A DNA stretch of 64,000 bases, from positions 310,001 through 374,000 of the forward strand of contig NZ_OX636706.1 in assembly GCF_951793255.1 (NCBI RefSeq), written 5' to 3'. This document shows, piece by piece, positions 1 through 8,458 of the stretch (position 1 is its first letter; every line of letters starts with the position of its first letter). A program made the translations under genes and the position numbers. The notes beneath the pieces are model-generated. The model was not told the DNA's origin, did not search any database, and was given only the letters and a program-made list of their open reading frames with translations. Source of the DNA: Desulfovibrio piger. GTDB lineage: Bacteria > Desulfobacterota > Desulfovibrionia > Desulfovibrionales > Desulfovibrionaceae.

Positions 1-224
1 GATGGAAACCTGTCCGGTAAGTCCGCCCATGCCGCGCCTGTACGCAAGACCCAGAGGACGCCATTTAAAACTTCTCTGTCAGAATGAATTTGTGGACGTC
101 CTGCGCCTGTGCGCTCTTTCTGAAAAAGAGGTTCCAGGACAGACCATTGATCATCAGTTAGCATTTCGGCTTTGCTCATTTTTTGAGACTAACCGAAACC
201 TTAAATTTTCTCCAGAATTATGAA
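1..224. other. Leader region of the tct operon
   Basis: This stretch becomes AT-rich from about 150 to 215, which fits a promoter for the following transporter operon, but no convincing -35/-10 pair could be chosen. An open frame at 2-223 has no ribosome site and resembles nothing known, so it is not called a gene. Confidence 0.4.
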
Positions 225-1754
225 ATGACTTCTACCTATTTGCCCGATGTCCTCACATGGTCCAATCTGCTGGTCCTTGTCTGCGGCTCCATCGGCGGGC
301 TTTTCTTCGGGGCCATGCCGGGGCTGAGCCCGACCATGGCTGTGGCCCTGCTGGTGCCCTTCACCTTTTACATGCCTCCTGTTCCCTCACTGCTGCTCCT
401 GGGCGCCGTGTATACTTCCGCCGTGGCAGGCGGGTCCATCTCGGCCATCCTGCTGAGCATTCCGGGGGCCCCGGCCTCCATCGCCACACTGCTTGACGGC
501 TATCCCATGGCCAAGCAGGGACGTGCGCAGGAAACCCTCTACACCACCTTTTTCTCGTCCCTTATCGGCGGGGTCGTGGGGGCGCTCGCCCTGATCTTCC
601 TTACGCCTCCCATGTCCGAATTCGCCATGAAGTTCGGTCCGTCCGAGCTGTTCTGGACGACGGTCTTCGGCATCACCGTCATCGCCGGCCTTTCTTCCGG
701 CGCCATGCTCAAGGGCCTTTTCGGCGGCGCACTGGGCCTGCTGCTGGCCTGCATCGGCGAAAGCAACGTGACCGGGGAAGGACGGTTCATCTTCCACGAA
801 TCCCTGACGTCCGGCATCGCCATCGTCCCGGCCCTCATCGGCCTTTTTGCCGTGCCCCAGGTGGTCGAGATGATGGAAGACTCCCATGTCATTTTCGAAA
901 GGGTGAAAGTCCAGATCAAGGAAGGTCTGCTGGGCAAGGTCATCAAGAAGCATGTCCATTATCTGCGCACCCTGACCATCGGCAGCATCCTGGGCACCAT
1001 CATCGGCGTCATCCCCGGAGCCGGAGCTCAGGTGGCGGGCCTGATGGCCTATGACCAGGTGAAGAAGATGGACAAGAACCCCGAACGCTTCGGTACCGGG
1101 GATCCTGAAGGGGTCTGCGCCAGCGAATGCGCCAACAACGCCACGGTCGCTCCCGCCTGCATCCCCCTGCTGACCCTTTCCATCCCCGGCAGTCCCACGG
1201 CAGCCGTCCTGCTGGGCGGCCTGTTGATCCAGGGCCTGCTCCCCGGACCGGAACTGTTCACGAAAAATGCCGACATCACCTATCCCTTCATCATCGGCAT
1301 GTTCCTGGCCCAGTTCTTCATGTTCGGCTTCGGCATCCTGGCTTCGCGCTATACCCATGTCGTCAGCAACGTCCCCAACTACATGATGTTCGGTACGGTG
1401 ATGATCCTGTGCGTCTTCGGCTCTTACTGTGTGCAGAACAGCTTTGACGACGTGCTCATCATGTTCAGCCTGGGTGCGCTCATGCTGCTTTTCAAGAAGC
1501 TGGGCATCCCCAGCGCGCCCATCGTCCTGGGCATCATCCTGGGCCCCCTGGCCGAAGAGAACTTCCTGCGGGGCAGGCTGATCGCCAACACCGACGTAGG
1601 CCTCTGGCAGTACTTTTTCAGCGGGACGCTGAATCAGGTCCTTATCGGCTTGTGCGTCCTGTCTCTGGCATATGCCATCTTCAGCGAGATCCGCTTTGCC
1701 CGCAGGGCCAAGGCCAGGCTCGCCAGCCAGCAAAAGGAGGCCGCCAATGCCTAG
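225..1754 (+). CDS. tctA: Tripartite tricarboxylate transporter large permease (TctA family)
   Basis: This is the large membrane subunit of a TTT-type secondary carrier, which imports an organic acid captured by a periplasmic binding protein. The 509-residue product is hydrophobic throughout, as expected of the roughly 12-helix TctA family, and has the Gly/Pro-rich family motif GAMPGLSPTMAVALLVP near residues 28-44. The frame is open upstream to a TTG at 183, but the ATG at 225 gives the normal family N-terminus. The ribosome site is weak. The stop overlaps the tctB start by 8 bases. The order tctA-tctB-tctC is the reverse of the classical tctCBA arrangement. The substrate cannot be told from sequence; citrate, other di/tricarboxylates and aromatic acids are all known for the family. 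Confidence 0.93.
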   Translation: MTSTYLPDVLTWSNLLVLVCGSIGGLFFGAMPGLSPTMAVALLVPFTFYMPPVPSLLLLGAVYTSAVAGGSISAILLSIPGAPASIATLLDGYPMAKQGRAQETLYTTFFSSLIGGVVGALALIFLTPPMSEFAMKFGPSELFWTTVFGITVIAGLSSGAMLKGLFGGALGLLLACIGESNVTGEGRFIFHESLTSGIAIVPALIGLFAVPQVVEMMEDSHVIFERVKVQIKEGLLGKVIKKHVHYLRTLTIGSILGTIIGVIPGAGAQVAGLMAYDQVKKMDKNPERFGTGDPEGVCASECANNATVAPACIPLLTLSIPGSPTAAVLLGGLLIQGLLPGPELFTKNADITYPFIIGMFLAQFFMFGFGILASRYTHVVSNVPNYMMFGTVMILCVFGSYCVQNSFDDVLIMFSLGALMLLFKKLGIPSAPIVLGIILGPLAEENFLRGRLIANTDVGLWQYFFSGTLNQVLIGLCVLSLAYAIFSEIRFARRAKARLASQQKEAANA

Positions 1755-2202
1755 GGAATTCGCTGCCGCTGTGGTCATGACCCTCATCATCGCCTTTTTT
1801 GCCTTCCAGCTCGACGGCCCCCAGGACGAACAGTCCCTGCTGGTGCCCCGGTTCCTCCTGTACCTGATGGCAGCATGCAATCTCGGCCAGTATGTGCAGG
1901 CCTTCCTGCACCACAGGCAGAAGATCGACGCCATCATGACGCTGAAGGGCTATCCCCTCAAAAGGGTCGGGATCCTCTGCCTGCTGACCGTCCTGTATAT
2001 CGGCGTCCTCGAGATCGCCGGGTTCTATCTGTCCTCGTTCGTCTATATGATCGTCGTTTCGCTCATCGCCCAACCCATGCAGGTCACGCCGGCGGGCGTC
2101 GGCAAGCGGATACTCGTCTCCTTCGCCTGCATCGGTTTCCTCTACCTTCTGTTCACCGTCGCCCTGACGGTCCAGATCCCCAAGGGATTCATGCCGTTTT
2201 AA
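1747..2202 (+). CDS. tctB: Tripartite tricarboxylate transporter small permease (TctB family)
   Basis: This is the small, four-helix membrane subunit of the TTT carrier, and it pairs with TctA. The protein has 151 residues with hydrophobic stretches near residues 5-22, 32-50, 75-95 and 100-145, the usual TctB size and pattern. The ATG at 1747 sits inside the 3' end of tctA and is preceded by AAGGAGG, which decides the start. The tight overlap implies translational coupling. TctB proteins are poorly conserved, so the call rests largely on size, topology and position. Confidence 0.88.
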   Translation: MPREFAAAVVMTLIIAFFAFQLDGPQDEQSLLVPRFLLYLMAACNLGQYVQAFLHHRQKIDAIMTLKGYPLKRVGILCLLTVLYIGVLEIAGFYLSSFVYMIVVSLIAQPMQVTPAGVGKRILVSFACIGFLYLLFTVALTVQIPKGFMPF

Positions 2203-2247
2203 CGGCTAAGGCATACAGAGCTTCAATCTGCAACAAAGGAGTATGGT

Positions 2248-3219
2248 ATGAACCGCTTTTTCCTCCGCATCCTCAGTGTGCTGGCGCTGCTGCTGCCCCT
2301 GACTGCAAACGCGGCCCCTGTCGATGAGTATCCCAACGGCCCCATCACGGCCGTCTGTACGTATTCCGTCGGCTCACAGACGGATGTGCAGGCCCGTATC
2401 TGCGCCATGCCTGCCGAAAAATACTTCGGCCAGCCCATCGTCATCCTCAACAAGGCCGGTGCCGGCGGCCTGACGGGCTGGAACTGGTTCATGGACCGCG
2501 GCAGCCGTGACGGCCTGACCATGACCGTCTACAACCTGCCCAACTTCATCGCTCAGTCCATCGTCAAGAAGAATGCCAAGTACAGCATCCGCACCCTTGA
2601 GCCGCTGGCCAACTTTGCCGCTGACCCTGTCGTCCTGTTCGTGTCCAAGGATTCTCCCTTCAACAGCGTTTCCGACCTGGTGGAATTTGCCAAAAAGAAT
2701 CCCGGCAAGGTGACCCTGAACGGTTCGGGCCTGTTCGTCGGCCACCATATCGCCCTGCTGCTCCTGGCCAAGGAAGCCAACGTCAAGCTGACCTACGTGC
2801 CTGAAAAGGGCGGCTCCGACTCTCTGCAGTCCGTCATGGCGGGCAAGGTCATGGGCAGCTTCAACAACCTGTCCATCGCCATGCGCGCCCTGGACAAGAT
2901 CAAGGTCCTGGGCATCGCCGACCTGCAGCGTCATGAATTCATCCCCGATGTGCCCACCTTCATCGAACAGGGCTACAAGACCCTGGATGACGCGACCACC
3001 AACTTCCGCGGTTACGCCCTGCCCGTGGGCGTGGACAAGGCCATCGTGGAAAAGGCCGCCCAGCAGGCCTACAAGATGTTCAATGATCCGCTCGTCATCG
3101 AGAACCTGAAGAAGACCGGCGTGCCGTACCGCATCCTGGACCGCCAGGCCATGCTCGACATCTTTGCGAAGCGCGAAGCGATCCTGAAGGATCTGCTCAA
3201 GCCTTTCGTTGAAGATTAA
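2248..3219 (+). CDS. tctC: Tripartite tricarboxylate transporter substrate-binding protein (TctC family)
   Basis: This is the periplasmic binding protein that delivers substrate to TctA-TctB. It has 323 residues with a Sec signal peptide (hydrophobic core about residues 5-21, cleavage after NAA) and the TctC fold signature: an N-terminal PNGPIT-type strand, then a KAGAGG loop near residues 70-76. A clean AAAGGAG precedes the ATG. The gene lies 45 bases after tctB and closes the operon. It differs from many TctC proteins in having two cysteines early in the mature chain (in CTYSVG and RICAMP). The ligand is unknown. Confidence 0.92.
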   Translation: MNRFFLRILSVLALLLPLTANAAPVDEYPNGPITAVCTYSVGSQTDVQARICAMPAEKYFGQPIVILNKAGAGGLTGWNWFMDRGSRDGLTMTVYNLPNFIAQSIVKKNAKYSIRTLEPLANFAADPVVLFVSKDSPFNSVSDLVEFAKKNPGKVTLNGSGLFVGHHIALLLLAKEANVKLTYVPEKGGSDSLQSVMAGKVMGSFNNLSIAMRALDKIKVLGIADLQRHEFIPDVPTFIEQGYKTLDDATTNFRGYALPVGVDKAIVEKAAQQAYKMFNDPLVIENLKKTGVPYRILDRQAMLDIFAKREAILKDLLKPFVED

Positions 3220-3440
3220 AACGGGTCGCCCCGGGGAAAAGCCCGGAGCACGGCTGCCGGGGAAAGAGCACTTTCCCGCAGGGCGGGCCCGGTCCTCCCC
3301 ATGCCGGTCCTGCCCGCAGCCCTAATCAGAACCACCCGCAAAGCGGGTGGTTTGCTCTGGCCCTGTAAGGGCCTGTTACCGGCTGCGCCTAAAGACGCTG
3401 GCTTTCACGCTGTTCAAGCCCAGTGCCCTTGCCGCCTTGG

Positions 3441-3896
3441 CTACCCCTTAAAGGGGTCTTGATATTCGCGTGATGTCAGCTTGTCTCTCATAATGTCGTG
3501 ACGTTCCTGATCCTGGATATATTTTTTGATCGTTGCCTCATTAAGCCCCACCGTACTGACATAATATCCTTCGGCCCAAAATTTTCTGTTGCCAAACTTA
3601 TATTTAAGGTTTGCGTGCTTATCGAATATCATCAACGAACTTTTCCCTTTCAGGTAGCCCATGAAATTTGCCACACTGATTTTAGGAGGAATGGACACCA
3701 GCATGTGGACATGATCCGGCATCAGATGCCCTTCCAGAATCTCAACCCCTTTATATTTGCAGAGGCATTGCAGAATTTCTTTTATACTTTCACGGAGCTG
3801 TGCGAAGATTATTTTTCTTCTATATTTTGGAGTAAAGACGATATGATACTTGCACAACCATTTCGTATGCGCTAGGCTATGAGCCTTGGTTCCCAT
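3441..3896 (-). CDS. tnpA: IS200-family Y1 transposase
   Basis: This HUH-type single-strand transposase cuts and joins element ends through a phosphotyrosine link. The 151-residue product matches the usual TnpA length. The metal-binding HUH motif is H62-V-H64 in DHVHML, and the likely nucleophile is Tyr126 in IKKYIQDQ. It appears intact. Base composition is lower in GC than the neighbours, which fits recent acquisition. The ATG at 3896 follows GGAAAGGTG, which is buried in the leader hairpin described separately. Confidence 0.93.
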   Translation of the reverse strand: MGTKAHSLAHTKWLCKYHIVFTPKYRRKIIFAQLRESIKEILQCLCKYKGVEILEGHLMPDHVHMLVSIPPKISVANFMGYLKGKSSLMIFDKHANLKYKFGNRKFWAEGYYVSTVGLNEATIKKYIQDQERHDIMRDKLTSREYQDPFKG

Positions 3897-3899
3897 AAC

Positions 3900-3965
3900 A
3901 AAAACACCTTTCCGTTAATGTTGCGATGGGCTTGAACAACTTCATCGTAGCGGAAAGGTGTTTTT
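3900..3965 (-). promoter_or_regulatory. Leader hairpin that can hide the tnpA ribosome site
   Basis: AAAAACACCTTTCCG (3900-3914) pairs perfectly with CGGAAAGGTGTTTTT (3951-3965) over 15 bp. In the minus-strand mRNA, the arm nearest the gene contains the GGAAAGGTG ribosome site 8 bases before the tnpA ATG. IS200 is known to restrain its transposase through leader structures that block incoming transcription and hide the ribosome site; this hairpin looks like the equivalent. Confidence 0.7.
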
Positions 3966-4052
3966 GTGTGTATAACGTATTGTCTCCACCCGCATAGCGG
4001 GTGGTTTTTTGTTTCGCGCCTGTCAGGCGCTCAACAGGCTAAAGCCCATAAT

Positions 4053-4090
4053 AAAAGCGGCGGACAGGAATTTTCCCGTCCGCCGCTTTT
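4053..4090 (-). terminator. Terminator of the porin gene
   Basis: AAAAGCGGCGGACAGGAA pairs with the complementary arm ending CCGTCCGCCGCTTTT. The A-run on the plus strand is a U-run for minus-strand transcripts, 41 bases past the porin stop. Confidence 0.8.
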
Positions 4091-4130
4091 GCGTTTTGCG
4101 TTGTACTCCCGTCAGGCTGCGGGCAGCCTG

Positions 4131-5630
4131 CTAGAAGCTGTACATGTAGGAAAGGCTGAAGTTCCAGGCGTCGCGCACTTCGTCGTTGCGGCCGTTCATG
4201 CGGCTGTTGCCCCACACGCTGCTGTCATGATCCAGCCACAGGGCCACATAGGCCACATCCAGGGCCACGGTGAAATTCTCGGTCACCTTCGTGGTGCTGG
4301 TCAGGCCCCATTCCAGGGCATAGTCCTGGCGGGTCAGGTAGAGGCCGTCCATGCCCACCGTCCCGGACAGGGCGCCGGAATTGGCCGCCAGCCCCTGCGA
4401 GGACAGCCACTTGGCCATGCCGGGGTCGTTGGTACCGCCGATGAGGTTGACGCGGAAGGTCTGGTACAGGTCTTCGATGACGTTGACGTCGCGCAGCTGC
4501 AGGCCCACGCCCCAGGTGCCCGTCATGCCGTTGCCCACCGCGCCTTCGCGGGAGATGTACTCGTTGCCGTTGAAGGCATAGTGCGACCAGGCGTTGTGCA
4601 CGTTGGCCACGCTGAGATAGGGCATGCGCTCGGAACCGTTGCCGCGGTCGTCGTCATCGCCGGAAGCGTACCAGCCGTAGATGCCGGGCTTGGTCCAGCC
4701 CAGATCGTATTCCACCAGCAGCGAGGCCAGCCAGCCGGCGCGGTTGGCGGAAGTGTCGTCATAGCTCACGGAACCGTAGTTCAGGTCCCAGGCGATGCGC
4801 CAGGGATCCAGCAGGGTCAGCTCACCGGTCAGGCCCGCCCAGAAGGCATTGCCGTACAGGTCCATGCGGCTGTTGTGGGACGCGCCACCGGCAGGCAGCA
4901 TGCCCGCCAGATACTGGATGCCCGAAACGCCCACGCTCTTCCAGTCGTTGGCGTGGTCGGCATCAAGGCTGTTGGGACCGATGCCCGCGTACATGGCCCA
5001 GGGCGTCAGGCGGAAACCGTCGAAGGTCAGGGGCAGCAGCAGGGCCGCCACATCCACATTGTCCATGTAGTTCTTGCGGAGGCCGTCGTCGCCGTAGCCC
5101 TGGAAATTGTCGTTGTACAGGCGCGCCCACAAAGCGGTGAGGGCCACGTTCTCGTTGATCTGCCAGCTGGCCGTGATGCCGGCGGCGTCATCGCCCCACA
5201 CCTGGCTGCCGGTGGTCATGCTGGGCAGGAAAAAGCCCTGCAGGCCCATGCGGACCTTGATGTCGGTATCCGGCACCATCCAGTCCAGCCAGGCGTTCTT
5301 GACTTCCACCACCGTGCCGTCGGCGCCCAGGGCACCGCCGGTGGCGCTCTGGCCCCAGATCTGGTCGCCCATTTCAAAGATGACGGAACCGGAAAGGTTT
5401 TCCGAGGCCACGGCATCCAGTTGCAGGCGCAGGCGCTGACGGGCCTCGAAGTTGTCCTCGTTGCCCTTCTTGTAACCGGTCATGCCGTTGCCGCCGGTGA
5501 AGGCGCCATGCTCGCCGTAATCAAAGGCCATGATCCACTGGCCGCGGATCTTGAAGTCGATGGCCTGGGCCATGCCTGCGGCGGAAAAGAGCAGGCCGGC
5601 GGCCAGGAGGAGCGTTGCGATCTTTTTCAT
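4131..5630 (-). CDS. Outer-membrane homotrimeric porin, Desulfovibrio type
   Basis: This is probably the general diffusion porin of the outer membrane. The 499-residue precursor has a Sec signal peptide (MKKIATLL start, cleavage near AQA at residue 23), a mature chain rich in aromatic, Gly, Asn and Asp residues in alternating beta-strand patterns, and a C-terminal phenylalanine (MYSF) as used for barrel assembly. Its start region FKIRGQWIMAFDYGE and overall length agree with the major porins of Desulfovibrio. The frame is open further upstream, but AAGGAT before the ATG at 5630 and the signal peptide fix the start. It is monocistronic with its own terminator, and no passenger or adhesin domain is visible. 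Confidence 0.88.
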   Translation of the reverse strand: MKKIATLLLAAGLLFSAAGMAQAIDFKIRGQWIMAFDYGEHGAFTGGNGMTGYKKGNEDNFEARQRLRLQLDAVASENLSGSVIFEMGDQIWGQSATGGALGADGTVVEVKNAWLDWMVPDTDIKVRMGLQGFFLPSMTTGSQVWGDDAAGITASWQINENVALTALWARLYNDNFQGYGDDGLRKNYMDNVDVAALLLPLTFDGFRLTPWAMYAGIGPNSLDADHANDWKSVGVSGIQYLAGMLPAGGASHNSRMDLYGNAFWAGLTGELTLLDPWRIAWDLNYGSVSYDDTSANRAGWLASLLVEYDLGWTKPGIYGWYASGDDDDRGNGSERMPYLSVANVHNAWSHYAFNGNEYISREGAVGNGMTGTWGVGLQLRDVNVIEDLYQTFRVNLIGGTNDPGMAKWLSSQGLAANSGALSGTVGMDGLYLTRQDYALEWGLTSTTKVTENFTVALDVAYVALWLDHDSSVWGNSRMNGRNDEVRDAWNFSLSYMYSF

Positions 5631-5725
5631 GGCGTATCCTTCATGAGGCGAATTTCTGTCCCGAAAGACAGGAGGCAGCATAGCCGTCGGCGTTCCGGCT
5701 GGCAAGATGGCGCGTCAAATTTTTT

Positions 5726-6838
5726 TTACCGCCCCTCGTCTTCGTCCTGCGGCCTGCCCAGCGGCCCGCCCGCCTGCCGCTGTACGGGCGCGGGCCCGGT
5801 GCTGCTGCGCACGACCAGCTCCGGCATCACCTCCACGCGGGTGATGCTGCACCCGGGGCCGCTGGTGATGCGGTTGTGGAGCATCTCCAGCGCGCTGCGG
5901 CCCTTTTCCGCGATGTGGTGCTCCACCGTGGTCAGGCCCACCCGCGAGAAGTGCGAAGGATAGATATTGTCGAAGCCGCACAGGCTGTAATCTTCCGGCA
6001 CCCGTGCGCCGCTCTCCAGGATGGCGTCCAGCACGCCGTAGGCCACCATGTCGTTGACGGCCACGAAGGCCGTGATGTCCCGCTCGGCCATGCAGCGCCG
6101 GGCCAGAGTGTAGCCGGTGCGGTGCTCGATGTTCAGGTCGCCGCGCTCCTGTTCGGGCGTGATGGTACAGGTGCGGACAAGGAAGCGGCCTTCGGGACAG
6201 GCCTCGCGGAACACGTCGCGCAGGCCTTCCAGACGCCGCAGCCGTGCCGAATTGTCCTTGTTCAGGGGCGTGGCGATGCAGGCGACGGAACGGTGCCCCA
6301 GCCCGATGAGGTAGCGGGCCACCAGCACGCCCGCGTTATAGTTGTTGAGTTCCACCGTATCCAGATTGAGGCTGGCGTCCCTGTCGCCGATGACCACCAC
6401 GGGCGTCTCCCGGTTGGCCAGTTCGGCCTGTGCCGGGCACAGCGGCATGGCACAGAAGACGATGCCCCCGATGGAAGCGGCCGACAGGGTACGCAGCAGG
6501 CGGGCCTCCACAGCGGCATCACGGTAGGTGGGGAAGACCATGGTGTCGTAGTCGTGCCGGGCGGCGGCATCCTGCACGGACTGCACCAGGGTCGCATAGT
6601 AGGGGTTGACCACATTGGGGCAGAGGATGGCCACGCTCTTCTCGGCCATGAGGTGCGAGGGCCGGTGCCGCCGGATGCCCCGGTAGCCGAGGGCCTCGGC
6701 CGCCTCGCGCACCTTGAGGACCGTCTCGCGCGAGAAGGAGACGTCCGGCCGCTCCGAAAGGATCATGGACGCGGTGGCTGTGGAGACGCCGCTGCGGGCG
6801 GCGATGTCTGCCAGAGTGACGCGCTGGCTGCGTTGCAT
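5726..6838 (-). CDS. LacI-family transcriptional regulator
   Basis: This is a DNA-binding repressor with a sugar-binding-protein-like sensor domain. The 370-residue protein has an N-terminal LacI helix-turn-helix and hinge (VTLADIAARSGVSTATASMI, residues 8-27), then a periplasmic-binding-protein fold with typical motifs (GYRGIRR hinge, CGFDNIYPSHFSRVGLTTV near the C-terminal part). GGGAGGTG places the start at 6838 rather than the ATG 18 bases upstream. It is divergent from the MFS-phosphodiesterase pair, and AT-rich palindromes in the shared region are good operator candidates, so it probably controls that pair and itself. The inducer is unknown. Confidence 0.92.
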   Translation of the reverse strand: MQRSQRVTLADIAARSGVSTATASMILSERPDVSFSRETVLKVREAAEALGYRGIRRHRPSHLMAEKSVAILCPNVVNPYYATLVQSVQDAAARHDYDTMVFPTYRDAAVEARLLRTLSAASIGGIVFCAMPLCPAQAELANRETPVVVIGDRDASLNLDTVELNNYNAGVLVARYLIGLGHRSVACIATPLNKDNSARLRRLEGLRDVFREACPEGRFLVRTCTITPEQERGDLNIEHRTGYTLARRCMAERDITAFVAVNDMVAYGVLDAILESGARVPEDYSLCGFDNIYPSHFSRVGLTTVEHHIAEKGRSALEMLHNRITSGPGCSITRVEVMPELVVRSSTGPAPVQRQAGGPLGRPQDEDEGR

Positions 6839-6881
6839 GGGCACCTCCCTGCGCAATAGATAAAAACCGTTGCTGTTAAAT

Positions 6882-6903
6882 TTAATTTTTAATTAAAAAT
6901 TAA
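6882..6903. promoter_or_regulatory. Candidate LacI-family operator 1
   Basis: A perfect 22-bp palindrome with core AATTTTTAATTAAAAATT lies 44 bases before the regulator start, where a repressor would block its own promoter. Its right half, ATTAAAAATTAA, recurs at 7071-7082 before the MFS gene. Confidence 0.5.
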
Positions 6904-7070
6904 TCAAGACTGCCTGCCAAAACGGTCGATTTTAGCCTTTTTCATGTAAAATAATGTTACATTTCCATGAAAATATTCTGTCCAGGCCTTGCCCCTCTTG
7001 TCTTATTTTTCCTGCTATGGCAGCCTTCTCCCAGCGTCTTTTGCCGGGCGGCCCCGGAGCGGCCCCGATG

Positions 7071-7082
7071 ATTAAAAATTAA
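7071..7082. promoter_or_regulatory. Candidate LacI-family operator 2
   Basis: ATTAAAAATTAA repeats the right half of the palindrome at 6882-6903, 31 bases before the MFS start codon. Two sites 179 bp apart would allow looping, but this is inference. Confidence 0.4.
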
Positions 7083-7113
7083 ATAAACTTCAACCAAATT
7101 TTCAGGAGCAGGC

Positions 7114-8439
7114 ATGAATCCTCCCTCCCAGAAACAGATCCGTACCGTGGCCCTGGCCAGCCTGCTGGGCGCCACCATCGAATGGTACGATTTCTTCCTT
7201 TACGGCGTCGTGGCGGGCATCGTTTTCAACAAGCTCTACTTCCCCACCGACGACCCCTTCATCGGGACCCTGCTGGCCTACAGCACCTTTGCCATCGGTT
7301 ACCTGGCCCGCCCGTTCGGCGCTTTCGTCTTCGGCCACTTCGGTGACAAGATCGGCCGCAAGAGCATGCTGGTGCTGACCATGCTCATCATGGGCGTGGC
7401 CACCATCGGCATCGGTCTGGTGCCCCCCTATGCCCAGATCGGCATCGCCGCTCCCATCATCCTCCAGACTTTCCGCCTCATGCAGGGCCTGGGCCTGGGC
7501 GGCGAATGGGGCGGCTCCGTGCTCATGACCTACGAATACGCCAGCAAGCGTGAGCGCGCCTTCTATGCCAGTATCCCCCAGATGGGCCTGGCCACGGGCC
7601 TGTGCCTGTCCTCCGGCGTGGTGGCCCTGCTCTCCGCCAGCCTGACCGACCAGCAGTTTCTGGAATGGGGCTGGCGCATCGCCTTCCTCATCAGCGTGGT
7701 GCTGGTGGGTGTGGCCCTGTACATCCGCCTGCACATCCTTGAGACCCCCGACTTCCAGAAGGCCAAGGATTCCGGCAAGACCGCCGACAAGACCCTGCCC
7801 ATCGTCAAGGTCTGCCGCAACCATCCCGGCAACATCGCCCTGGGCGTGGGCGCCCGCTGGATCGACGGCGTGTTCTTCAACGTGCTGGCCGTGTTCGTCA
7901 TCAGCTACCTGGTGCAGTACATCAGCATCGAGCGCACCCAGGCCCTGACCATCGTCATGATCGCGGCCCTGCTCATGTGCCCCTTCATCCTCATCGCCGG
8001 CCGCCTGGCCGACCGCTACGGCCGCGGCATGGTCTACGGTGTGTCCAGCCTGCTCTGCGGTCTGTCCATCTTCCCGTCGTTCTGGCTCATGGAAGGCAGC
8101 GGCGGCAGCCTCTTCCTCATCGCCCTGGCCATCATCATCCCCATCAGCGTGTTCTACGCCGGTGTCTTCGGCCCCGAAGCCGCCCTGTTCTCCGACCTGT
8201 TCCCGCCGGACGTGCGCTACACCGGCATCTCCATCGTCTACCAGTTCCCCGGCTTCCTGGTGGCCGGCATCGTGCCCGGCCTGTGTACCTTCCTCATCAA
8301 CTGGAACGAAGGCGATCCCCTGTATGTCTGCCTCTTCACCCTGCTCGCGGCCGTGACCAGCGCCCTCTCGGCCTTTGCCATCCAGCGCAAGAGCATCGCC
8401 GCCCAGCGCAAGCACGGTGACGACGCCGAGCATATCTAG
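7114..8439 (+). CDS. MFS transporter, metabolite:H+ symporter (MHS) type
   Basis: This is an inner-membrane proton-coupled uptake carrier of the ShiA/ProP/KgtP branch. The 441 residues match the family. The N-terminal signature ATIEWYDFFLYG (residues 17-28) is characteristic of MHS carriers, and the loop 2-3 motif GHFGDKIGRKSML and the RFRLMQGLGLGGEWGG-like segment (residues 120-137) are present. AGGAG precedes the ATG. The phosphodiesterase gene follows after 19 bases, so the two are probably one operon under the divergent LacI-type regulator. The substrate is probably a small organic acid, betaine or amino-acid-like compound; sequence alone does not decide. Confidence 0.9.
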   Translation: MNPPSQKQIRTVALASLLGATIEWYDFFLYGVVAGIVFNKLYFPTDDPFIGTLLAYSTFAIGYLARPFGAFVFGHFGDKIGRKSMLVLTMLIMGVATIGIGLVPPYAQIGIAAPIILQTFRLMQGLGLGGEWGGSVLMTYEYASKRERAFYASIPQMGLATGLCLSSGVVALLSASLTDQQFLEWGWRIAFLISVVLVGVALYIRLHILETPDFQKAKDSGKTADKTLPIVKVCRNHPGNIALGVGARWIDGVFFNVLAVFVISYLVQYISIERTQALTIVMIAALLMCPFILIAGRLADRYGRGMVYGVSSLLCGLSIFPSFWLMEGSGGSLFLIALAIIIPISVFYAGVFGPEAALFSDLFPPDVRYTGISIVYQFPGFLVAGIVPGLCTFLINWNEGDPLYVCLFTLLAAVTSALSAFAIQRKSIAAQRKHGDDAEHI

Positions 8440-8458
8440 GCGTATACGGGTTGTCATC

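Larger units (their letters stand above)
3328..4032 (-). mobile_element. IS200/IS605-family element (single tnpA)
   Basis: The element carries one Y1 transposase gene and paired subterminal hairpins at each end. At the left, AACCACCCGC/GCGGGTGGTT (3330-3352) is followed by GGCCCT/AGGGCC (3359-3373). At the right, CCACCCGC/GCGGGTGG (3986-4004) is followed by GCGCCT/AGGCGC (4016-4030). Such hairpins are recognised by TnpA as single strands. Outer boundaries are estimates, because this family leaves no target duplication. The T-run after 4004 may also let the right hairpin act as a terminator. Confidence 0.8.

Noticed and set aside
2..223. Small open frame at the left edge
   Set aside because: No ribosome site, no family resemblance, and it runs into the tctA start region.
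387..1937. Long minus-strand open frame over tctA/tctB
   Set aside because: It is an antisense shadow of a GC-rich gene: no ribosome site, implausible His/Gln/Gly-rich composition, and fully covered by tctA and tctB.
3966..5963. 665-codon plus-strand frame over the porin
   Set aside because: It starts inside the IS200 right end, runs antisense to a porin with a signal peptide and barrel end, and has a low-complexity Ala/Gly/His composition.
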